From the NCBI GenBank assembly GCA_947632415.1, contig CANRPB010000035.1, forward strand, positions 1 through 11,946: DNA of 11,946 nucleotides, read 5' to 3'. Origin of the DNA: an uncultured Bacilli bacterium (lineage in GTDB: Bacteria; Bacillota_I; Bacilli_A; RF39; UBA660). The number at the start of each line of letters is the position of its first letter. The first letter of the stretch is position 1. This document shows positions 6,052-11,946 of this stretch, piece by piece. The position numbers and the translations under genes were made by a program. The notes under the pieces are model-generated. The model was not told the DNA's origin. It made no database searches and was given only the letters and a program-made list of their open reading frames with translations.

Positions 6052-6298
6052 AATTCTTCGACTGAATATTATCAAGCATTTGCCTTATCTTAGTTGACTC
6101 AACATTACTAACTTTATACCATCCAAACTTAGTCATCTCATCATAAGTTCTCGCTTGACAATCAATTATTTCACTTAAACAATCCTTTAAAACCTCACGA
6201 ACATCAGCATTAGAACTCTCAAGTGTACCATGTACATAAACTTCCACCGTACTCTTCAAAACCAATAAATAATTATCCATTAACAATTGATCATTCAT
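6050..6298 (-). CDS. CotF-like spore coat protein
   Basis: An 82-residue, mostly helical acidic protein. The central part, YLLVLKSTVEVYVHGTLESS (10-29) followed by ADVREVLKDCLSEII and a terminal GWY (59-61), matches the CotF coat protein family (PF07875), whose members form four-helix ferritin-like bundles in the spore coat or under forespore control. The ATG at 6298 overlaps the previous gene by 8 nt and uses GGAGG located inside that gene, so the two are translationally coupled. The terminator directly follows. Homologues also occur in genomes whose sporulation is unproven, so the role could be another stress or surface function. Confidence 0.75.
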   Translation of the reverse strand: MNDQLLMDNYLLVLKSTVEVYVHGTLESSNADVREVLKDCLSEIIDCQARTYDEMTKFGWYKVSNVESTKIRQMLDNIQSKN

Positions 6299-6482
6299 TT
6301 ACCTTTTCCTCCAACATTGTCATTAACTCATCCCTTAAAGAAACATGAACACTCAACTCATTTTCCATAAAAGATATCAAACTCTCATCATTCAAACTCT
6401 TAATCGTTTCCTCACAAATCTTAATGATATTTCCTTCGTGACCGATTGCATCCTCAAAATAAAGCAATTCCTTTTGTGTCAT
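6291..6482 (-). CDS. Small CotF-related coat-type protein
   Basis: 63 residues, starting MTQKELLYFEDAIGHEGNII, an N-terminal pattern shared with small CotF/YhcQ-type proteins of spore formers (MTQKE, EDA, GHE). The remainder is one long helical segment ending in acidic MLEEKVNE. It is about half of a ferritin-like bundle and may pair with the coupled second gene. ATG 6482 is chosen because GGGAGGG lies 5 nt upstream; the frame is open further to 6530 but without a ribosome binding site. The stop is TGA, overlapping the next gene's start. It follows the DUF2130 gene by 60 nt. Confidence 0.7.
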   Translation of the reverse strand: MTQKELLYFEDAIGHEGNIIKICEETIKSLNDESLISFMENELSVHVSLRDELMTMLEEKVNE

Positions 6483-6542
6483 AAAATCCCTCCCATAATT
6501 AATATGAACCAAAAACAAATAATTAAACAAAAAAAAAGAAAA

Positions 6543-7712
6543 CTAAGACGATTTCAAATCAGCAAACATTTCCTCCATTGTTTTACTATTATGCGTTAAC
6601 TTTTTTATTGTCAAATCCAAAGCCTTATTATTAGCAAGCCTCAAATTATTTTCACTAGAAAGCAAAGCCTCCTTCGTTTTTTGCAAATGATCAATCGTCT
6701 TATCTATCTCATCAATAGCCTTCTTAAACTTCTCACTAGCCAACCTATAATTCCTAGAAAAAGACTCCTTAAAAGAATTCATATTATCCTCAAAATGCGA
6801 TATATCAATATTTTGCTCACGAACTAACTGCAACTCTCTTTTATAATCAAGAGACTTAAGCGCTACACTTCTAATAATTGTAATAAGAGGAATAAAAAAC
6901 TGTGGCCTTATAACATACATCTTATCATACTTATGAGACACATCAACAATACCATCATTATAATAATCATTATCCATCTCAAGCATCGACACCAACACCG
7001 CATACTCACAATTTTTCTCTTTTCTATCCTTATCAAGTTCCTTAAAAAAATCCTCATTCTTATGTTTCTTAGACGTCTCTAAAGACTCATTCTTCATTTC
7101 AAACATAATCGAAACAATCTCCGTCTTATCATCATCATAATCCCTAAAAATAAAATCACCCTTAGAACCAGTCTTAATATCATTATCCTTCTCAAAATAA
7201 GCATTCTTAAATAAAGGTCTTAATTTATTAAACTCATAACTACAATGCTGCTCCAAAGATTCCCCCAACATTTTAGTCGATTGTTTAGCCTTAAAATCCT
7301 TATAATACAAAATTTGTTCATCCTTATTCTTTAATTTTTCCTCATAATTTTCCTTCAAATTATTCTCTTTTAATAAAAACTCCCTTTGATTAAGTTCAAT
7401 TTTATTAGTTAAAAAATCTATCTTCTTATCCCTCTCATCAATCACACTCTTTATTTCCAAATCCCTCATATTTTCATTAACCTTTATTTGATTTTTAAGA
7501 TTAACAATCTCTAACTCCTTCTGATTCAATTTTTCATTAAAAACCTTCTCAAGATTAGAAAGAGCACTCTCCTTAGCAAGTTCATACTCCCTATTCTTAG
7601 AAGCAAGTTCCGCCTCAAACTCTTTACTTCTAACCTGCTTTACAATCGCCTCATAATCAGTCTCCTCAACCTTAAAAACAGTTTGACACTTAGGACACTT
7701 TATACGACACAT
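6543..7712 (-). CDS. DUF2130 coiled-coil protein with nuclease-like core
   Basis: 389 residues. A half zinc-ribbon CPKC (residues 6-9) is followed by a long charged coiled coil (about 25-135), a globular core, and a second helical coiled-coil tail (about 300-385). The core carries the family's strongest motifs: GESLEQHC (150-157), TGSKGDFIF (181-189), MFEMKNES (203-210), CEYAVLVSMLE and KMYVIRPQFFIPLI. The arrangement of E151, D186, E205 and K207 resembles a PD-(D/E)XK nuclease active site; this is my inference. Function is unknown; members are cytoplasmic. ATG 7712 has GAGGTGAT at good spacing. It follows the GH5 gene by 16 nt, so it is co-transcribed with envelope genes. Confidence 0.85.
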   Translation of the reverse strand: MCRIKCPKCQTVFKVEETDYEAIVKQVRSKEFEAELASKNREYELAKESALSNLEKVFNEKLNQKELEIVNLKNQIKVNENMRDLEIKSVIDERDKKIDFLTNKIELNQREFLLKENNLKENYEEKLKNKDEQILYYKDFKAKQSTKMLGESLEQHCSYEFNKLRPLFKNAYFEKDNDIKTGSKGDFIFRDYDDDKTEIVSIMFEMKNESLETSKKHKNEDFFKELDKDRKEKNCEYAVLVSMLEMDNDYYNDGIVDVSHKYDKMYVIRPQFFIPLITIIRSVALKSLDYKRELQLVREQNIDISHFEDNMNSFKESFSRNYRLASEKFKKAIDEIDKTIDHLQKTKEALLSSENNLRLANNKALDLTIKKLTHNSKTMEEMFADLKSS

Positions 7713-7728
7713 AATATCACCTCACAAA

Positions 7729-8760
7729 CTAATCTTCCACACGTATCACATCTTTTACAAACTTTCCACTTTCCGACAAAAACATATCATCCAACGTATT
7801 AATTGGCGCTCCCGGCAATAACAACGCCGAAGACTCATCCTTATTAGACAAAGACCAATTAGCCCAAGATATATTATACTGATCCATAAAATCCATCCAT
7901 CTATTAGCCTCATCAATAAATACACCACCAGTACCTGTTGCATCACTAATACCCCACTCACTTACAAAAATAGGAATTTTATCAACCACACTATTTACCT
8001 TAGACATCAAACTATCAATAGCCGTACCAGCATAAAAATGAAAAGCATACATAACTCTTTCATCATCAATAGGGTCATCTAAAACCTTATCTACATCCTG
8101 ACTCCAAGTCGGTGTTCCAACAATGACAATACTCTTAGGACTATTACGCCTTATCACCTTCAAAACCTGATTAGCATACGGTTTAATATCACCACTCCAC
8201 GTAACACCACCATTAGGCTCATTACATATCTCATATATAACATTAGGATAATCCTTATACCTATCACTCATCCTATCAAAAAAATCCTTCGCTTCATTAA
8301 TATACATATTAGGATTATTATCACTTAATATATGCCAATCAATTATAACATACATATCAAGCCTTATAGCCATATCAACAATATTTACTACCTTATCCTC
8401 CAAACCCCTATTCTGTATATACCCCTGTTCATTAGTATACATAGCAATTCTAAACAAATTACTACCCCACTCATCTCTAAGCTTAGTCATCATCTCTTCA
8501 TTAGCAAAATCCCCATACCACTGAATGCCATGCGTACTCATACCCTTTAACCTAAAATACTCACCACTTTCATTAACCAAACGATTACCAGAAATACCTA
8601 ACCAACCATTACCATTCACTAAATTATTACTCAAAAAAGCACTAGTATCATCATTAGAAACATCAACACTACTATCTGAATGCTCCGGCTTATTTAATAA
8701 AAACAAACCAAAAACAGAAACAAATAACACCAAAACAACTATAACCCTTTTCATAAACAT
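7729..8760 (-). CDS. Secreted GH5 family endoglucanase (cellulase-like)
   Basis: 343 residues. An N-terminal signal or anchor (MFMKR, then a hydrophobic stretch to about residue 23) leads into a Ser/Asp-rich linker and a complete GH5 barrel. Landmarks: RLKGMSTHGIQW, RIAMYT, VIIDWHIL, the acid/base YEICNEPNG (E181), AFHFYAG, the nucleophile IFVSEWG (E268), and the substrate-stacking SWANWSLSNKDESSALL typical of subfamily GH5_2. It should cleave beta-1,4-glucans outside the membrane. There is no lipobox and no clear signal peptidase site, so it may stay anchored. No carbohydrate-binding module is visible. Start ATG 8760 follows GGAGGAGTT; ATG 8754 is also possible. It begins 11 nt after the GDPD stop, so the two are in one operon. 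Confidence 0.9.
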   Translation of the reverse strand: MFMKRVIVVLVLFVSVFGLFLLNKPEHSDSSVDVSNDDTSAFLSNNLVNGNGWLGISGNRLVNESGEYFRLKGMSTHGIQWYGDFANEEMMTKLRDEWGSNLFRIAMYTNEQGYIQNRGLEDKVVNIVDMAIRLDMYVIIDWHILSDNNPNMYINEAKDFFDRMSDRYKDYPNVIYEICNEPNGGVTWSGDIKPYANQVLKVIRRNSPKSIVIVGTPTWSQDVDKVLDDPIDDERVMYAFHFYAGTAIDSLMSKVNSVVDKIPIFVSEWGISDATGTGGVFIDEANRWMDFMDQYNISWANWSLSNKDESSALLLPGAPINTLDDMFLSESGKFVKDVIRVED

Positions 8761-8771
8761 AACTCCTCCAA

Positions 8772-10592
8772 TCAAAAATAACTCTCTATTAAATTTATAT
8801 ACTCTTCTATAATATTACTCGTTTTACTTTTTAAAATAGTATCTTTAGCTAATGTAATATTATCAGTAATTATATTATCAACATTTAACTTTATCATCCT
8901 TTGCATATTCTCTTTACTATTAACCGTCCAAACATACAATTCCTTACCAGCATTATGAACTCTCTTTACTAAAGCATCATTAACACTAGATGCCTCAATA
9001 CTAAAACTATCAGCGCTAACAAGTTCCATTATATTACCATAAGCAAGACTCATAACATAAACAGTCTTAACCGTACTATCATAACTTTTAACATTTTCCA
9101 AAACCTCATAAACCTGAGAAGTTATCACACACATATCCATAAAATCATACTCTCTGATAACATCTACAACAGCCTTTTCAAAATCAATCTCATTACCCGT
9201 CGGTTTTAATTCAATATTTAACTTTATATTATTATCCTTAGCAAACTTCACAACATCTTCCAATAAAGGTATCTTTTCCCCAGTAAACTCCTTACCAAAA
9301 AAACTACCAGCATCCAATTTACTTATCTCATCATAAGTAGATTCCCAAGTATTAATATCAACACCTGTTGTCCTCTTTAAATTAGTGTCATGTAAAACTA
9401 TTAATTTTCCATCACTTGTTTGTTGCACATCCAACTCAATCCAATCAGCACCCAACTCCTTTGCGCCCTTAAACGCTACCATCGTATTCTCAGGATAAAG
9501 AACAGATGCTCCTCTATGAGCAGTTACCTCCATCGTTCTAACATATTCAATATTAAAATTATACCTTCCATTTAAAACACAATAAGTAAACAAAGTTCCA
9601 CAAACAACTGTAATAATTACCACAACAAACCTAAAAACATTAAATAAATTACTCTGCTTCTTAACCTCTTTATGATCAATTTTTAAATGCTCTATTTTTT
9701 CCCCATTCTCCTTTTTATGAGAATAATATAAAACACTAATTGAAGCATAACTAATTGGCGTTCCCAAAAGCGTAAAAGCTACAAACGATAATAACATAAA
9801 AATCCATATTATCGTAATTGTTAAATTACCAAAAAGATTACTATTACCAAATATTTTATTAATCAAAAAAATTAAAAAAATACCAATTAAAACAAATACT
9901 ATATATAAAAACGATATACATATCTGCATAAACATTATAACCAAAAAATCCTTAATTTTATTATTTCTACTCAAATTAATACTTTTTACTCTTGCACTTT
10001 TAAAACTATCATTTTCCAAAATAAAATAATGTAAAGAATAAATCCACCTAAACAACAAAAAACATAAAGAAACAACCACTATAATATATAAACCACACAA
10101 TACTTTATTATTTATAATAAAATCCATTATAAACTCAGGAACCTTTATAGTCGATATAAAATTAGAAGATATACCCAAATTTAAAAAAGGAATTAAAAAC
10201 AAAACCAAAAACGCTATTAAAATATTTTTATGATTAAAAACCTTTCTTACCTTCAGAAAAGCAAGTAAAAAAGCTTCCTTAGATGTTATCTTAACCCTTT
10301 GATAAGAACTATCTAAAATAATTATAATTGAACTTATATCAATTAACGAATAAAAAGTCATTATAACAATTAGTAATAAATTTAATATTACCGTTATAGG
10401 ATTAAAAAGAAAAGAAAAAACATTCTCAAAAGTTAAATACGAATAACCCGTTATATCCATAGTAAAATTAAAAAAACCTAAAAATAATGGAATAAAAACT
10501 ATTATTGAAACAATCTTATATATAAATTCAAAACTTATTAAAGCCCTCTTATTATACATTAATATTTCCAAAACCTCTTTAATCTTCTTCAT
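8772..10592 (-). CDS. Membrane-anchored glycerophosphodiester phosphodiesterase
   Basis: 606 residues. The N-terminal half is a polytopic membrane domain (hydrophobic segments at about 26-42, 65-95, 122-141, 162-182, 215-245, 257-285, 319-340) of the GPDPase_memb type (PF10110). The C-terminal half is a GDPD domain (PF03009): TAHRGASVLYPENT with H359 and R360, IELDVQ with E386 and D388, LHDTNLKRTTG with H401, NIELKP with E461 and K463, and YVWTVNS. It hydrolyses glycerophosphodiesters to glycerol-3-phosphate and an alcohol, probably on the outer face, acting on lipid head groups or teichoic-acid-like polymers. ATG 10592 has AGGAG 5 nt upstream. The stop TGA is followed immediately by the GH5 ribosome binding site. 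It is the first gene of its unit. Confidence 0.92.
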   Translation of the reverse strand: MKKIKEVLEILMYNKRALISFEFIYKIVSIIVFIPLFLGFFNFTMDITGYSYLTFENVFSFLFNPITVILNLLLIVIMTFYSLIDISSIIIILDSSYQRVKITSKEAFLLAFLKVRKVFNHKNILIAFLVLFLIPFLNLGISSNFISTIKVPEFIMDFIINNKVLCGLYIIVVVSLCFLLFRWIYSLHYFILENDSFKSARVKSINLSRNNKIKDFLVIMFMQICISFLYIVFVLIGIFLIFLINKIFGNSNLFGNLTITIIWIFMLLSFVAFTLLGTPISYASISVLYYSHKKENGEKIEHLKIDHKEVKKQSNLFNVFRFVVVIITVVCGTLFTYCVLNGRYNFNIEYVRTMEVTAHRGASVLYPENTMVAFKGAKELGADWIELDVQQTSDGKLIVLHDTNLKRTTGVDINTWESTYDEISKLDAGSFFGKEFTGEKIPLLEDVVKFAKDNNIKLNIELKPTGNEIDFEKAVVDVIREYDFMDMCVITSQVYEVLENVKSYDSTVKTVYVMSLAYGNIMELVSADSFSIEASSVNDALVKRVHNAGKELYVWTVNSKENMQRMIKLNVDNIITDNITLAKDTILKSKTSNIIEEYINLIESYF

Positions 10593-10629
10593 AACTACTC
10601 CTAATTAAAAATCTTTTTACTATAAATAT

Positions 10630-10638
10630 ATTATAACA
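10630..10638 (-). promoter_or_regulatory. Extended -10 promoter of the GDPD operon
   Basis: TGTTATAAT on the minus strand (10638-10630) is a perfect extended -10 element. The -35 region is a T-rich stretch with no good match, which extended -10 promoters can tolerate. The leader would be about 30 nt, with the ribosome binding site AGGAG at 10602-10598. Confidence 0.55.
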
Positions 10639-10756
10639 GAAAAAGACACAAAAAAATAACCATTACAATTATAAAAATTAATTTCTTATCAATACCCCAT
10701 TAAACATACCTTCATAATATATGATACAATTTTTATTTTAAAAATCCTTCTTAAAA
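10639..10756. other. AT-rich intergenic stretch with nothing recognised
   Basis: Between the GDPD promoter and the terminator of the pilin-like gene lies about 120 bases of A/T-rich DNA. Two tiny minus-strand frames of 8-9 codons preceded by AAGG occur near 10715-10678 but are too short to support. No tRNA, riboswitch or repeat is visible. Confidence 0.4.
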
Positions 10757-10806
10757 CAAAAAAAAATCTAATAAAATATCAAATTTATTGATTTTTATCA
10801 GATTTT
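10757..10806 (-). terminator. Long hairpin terminator of the pilin-like gene
   Basis: On the minus strand an arm at 10806-10789 pairs with an arm at 10781-10763 over about 17-18 positions, with one G-U pair and a one-base bulge, around a 7-nt loop, followed by nine or more T (10766-10757 counting the arm end). The plus strand downstream is also T-rich, so it may act in both directions. Confidence 0.75.
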
Positions 10807-10833
10807 ATTTTTCTTTATTTATTAATTTCATTA

Positions 10834-11946
10834 TTAAGGAATAATATTAGATTTTGAAACGGTTATTACTGGGCGAATACCTCCGATATTTGAATAATTA
10901 ACATCAAAGAAATTCAAACGTCCATAGTTGCTCACGTTCCATACTTTAGAAGAATCACCAACGACGGCCGTACTTGTCCAATAGCCATATCCATTGCCAG
11001 TTGTTAATGATAAATTACATCCGTAATCTTGACAATCTCTTGTATTATCAAACAACCAGGCATAATTACTTGGATTGGTTGAACTTGCCACTGGTGTTTG
11101 CCAATTTTCTGCTTTTCCATAGGCTCCATCTAAGAAAAAATATTCATTTGATGTATTCCAATCAGACTTCCTTACTATGGTTGCTACTTCTTCGGCACTT
11201 ATTAATCTTGCTTTATAATTTTTATAATCTACTGTATAACCACTACCTGTACTTGTTTCTGCTATGTATGTATCTGTTCTATTTTGTATTGTCCAATTTT
11301 CTGTATCATCTTTTAATTGATTTAATGCAGTCAATGGCCCTTTGTTATTATTTCCACCAGTTCCGTCAGCATTTACTGTATATTCTCCACTTTGTTGTGT
11401 CCCAAAATATGTTATTCCTAACTCTGTTGCTTTATCATTAGTTGCTTCATAGTCTTCTTTTGATGCCCAGGCCATTCCATTTGATGTATTATGATCTAGT
11501 ATCATTGTATATCCATTGTCTGATACATCATACACATACCATTTCATACAACCTTCTTTTTTATCTGTACCTGAATTACTATTATAATCTTCCTTTGTAC
11601 AACTTGTATTACTATCAGTTGCGGTTGGATTCAAGTATACCTCTATTCCATTACATTTTCCTTTTTCCGTTGAGTATACTTCTCCTCCTATCATTGTTAC
11701 TTTATAGTCGCCTATGGTTAGACATGCTGCTTCTACTGAGCCTTCATCTAAAACTACACTTCCTCCTTCTGGGGCTTTCCCTGTAAAGGGAATGGTTGTT
11801 GGTGTAGGATTAGAACCATTTAATAATTCACCATTACTATTTAGATTAAAAAATCCATCTAGGTCTTTCTCTCCTATTTTTGTTAGTTCTGATATATAGT
11901 ATTGGTTTACGGCATCTCTATAACCATATGCTGAATCTATTGCTGC
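10834..11946 (-). CDS. Pilin-like secreted surface protein with lectin-like C-terminus (3' part; N-terminus outside window)
   Basis: 370 residues are visible; the frame is open to the window edge with no start, so the first ATG at 11694 is internal. The visible N-terminal end, AAIDSAYGYRDAVNQYYISE, is the segment that in type IV pilin-like proteins of gut Bacilli directly follows the FTLIELL-type prepilin helix. Next are a Thr/Pro-rich spacer and a beta-strand repeat region (EGGSVVLDEGSVEAACLTIGDYKVT), then a Cys-containing Asn/Thr/Ser-rich ectodomain. It ends in a module with ARLISAEEVATI, YAWLFDNTRDC, GYGYWTST and GGIRPVITVSKS, the layout of formylglycine-enzyme/C-type-lectin-like surface modules. 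Six cysteines suggest disulfides outside the cell. Base composition differs sharply from all other genes here. A terminator follows. Ligand and assembly partners are unknown. Confidence 0.75.
   Translation of the reverse strand, partial: AAIDSAYGYRDAVNQYYISELTKIGEKDLDGFFNLNSNGELLNGSNPTPTTIPFTGKAPEGGSVVLDEGSVEAACLTIGDYKVTMIGGEVYSTEKGKCNGIEVYLNPTATDSNTSCTKEDYNSNSGTDKKEGCMKWYVYDVSDNGYTMILDHNTSNGMAWASKEDYEATNDKATELGITYFGTQQSGEYTVNADGTGGNNNKGPLTALNQLKDDTENWTIQNRTDTYIAETSTGSGYTVDYKNYKARLISAEEVATIVRKSDWNTSNEYFFLDGAYGKAENWQTPVASSTNPSNYAWLFDNTRDCQDYGCNLSLTTGNGYGYWTSTAVVGDSSKVWNVSNYGRLNFFDVNYSNIGGIRPVITVSKSNIIP

Noticed and set aside
6483..6542. A CATATTAAT box resembling a sporulation sigma-factor -10 element upstream of the coat genes
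   Set aside because: It fits neither the sigma-E nor the sigma-K consensus exactly and no matching -35 element is seen; AT-rich DNA gives many such partial matches.
8525..8812. Plus-strand open frame opposite the GH5 N-terminus and GDPD C-terminus
   Set aside because: It spans the junction of two certain genes on the other strand and has no ribosome binding site or domain.
10678..10715. Very short minus-strand frames (8-9 codons) preceded by AAGG in the gap upstream of the GDPD gene
   Set aside because: Too short for support and lacking a convincing promoter; such frames are expected by chance in AT-rich DNA.
10974..11899. Several plus-strand open frames antisense to the pilin-like gene
   Set aside because: Leu/Tyr/His-rich translations that mirror the Asn/Thr-rich real frame; no start signals and no family features.
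1..11946. CRISPR arrays, tRNA or rRNA genes, insertion sequences, phage integration genes
   Set aside because: No regularly spaced direct repeats, no cloverleaf or conserved rRNA blocks, and no transposase, integrase or reverse transcriptase motifs were seen on either strand.

Overview
The window comes from a very AT-rich, low-GC Gram-positive genome, most likely an uncultured gut member of the Bacilli close to the Mollicutes/RF39 or Erysipelotrichia-type lineages. This assignment is inferred from base composition, gene content (a suf cluster, CotF-like coat proteins, a pilin-like surface protein of the kind common in such genomes) and strong AGGAGG-type ribosome binding sites. The genetic code is the standard bacterial one: TGA is a genuine stop in sufD, the first coat gene and the GDPD gene, and tryptophan is read from TGG.

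Layout: every gene except one lies on the minus strand, so the biological reading order is from right to left. At 10834-11946 is the 3' part of a large secreted pilin-like protein whose N-terminus lies beyond the window; a long hairpin terminator follows it. From 10592 down to 6050 is a probable five-gene unit: a membrane-anchored glycerophosphodiester phosphodiesterase, a secreted GH5 glucanase, a DUF2130 coiled-coil protein with nuclease-like motifs, and two small CotF-like spore coat proteins, closed by a terminator at 6021-6051. Next is a stand-alone RNA m5C methyltransferase (5096-5962). It converges on the only plus-strand gene, a HIT-family hydrolase (4692-5075), and the two share a bidirectional terminator.

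Divergent from the HIT gene is a compact iron-sulfur assembly operon, sufC-sufD-sufS, with no sufU or sufB next to it. It is followed by secG and a small two-helix membrane protein, ending in a terminator at 1099-1129. The promoter of the next gene, a putative manganese/heavy-metal exporter (207-1031), directly abuts that terminator. At the left edge, a good promoter, a leader hairpin and a strong ribosome binding site precede the first 15 codons of a gene that runs off the window into a G homopolymer.

The whole 1-10.8 kb part shows extreme strand asymmetry: the plus strand is rich in A and C, so minus-strand genes are G/T-rich. This suggests the minus strand is the leading strand. The asymmetry disappears abruptly at the pilin-like gene, which also has a lectin-like C-terminus and may be a variable or acquired surface module. 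I see no CRISPR array, tRNA, rRNA, transposase, integrase or reverse transcriptase in the window.
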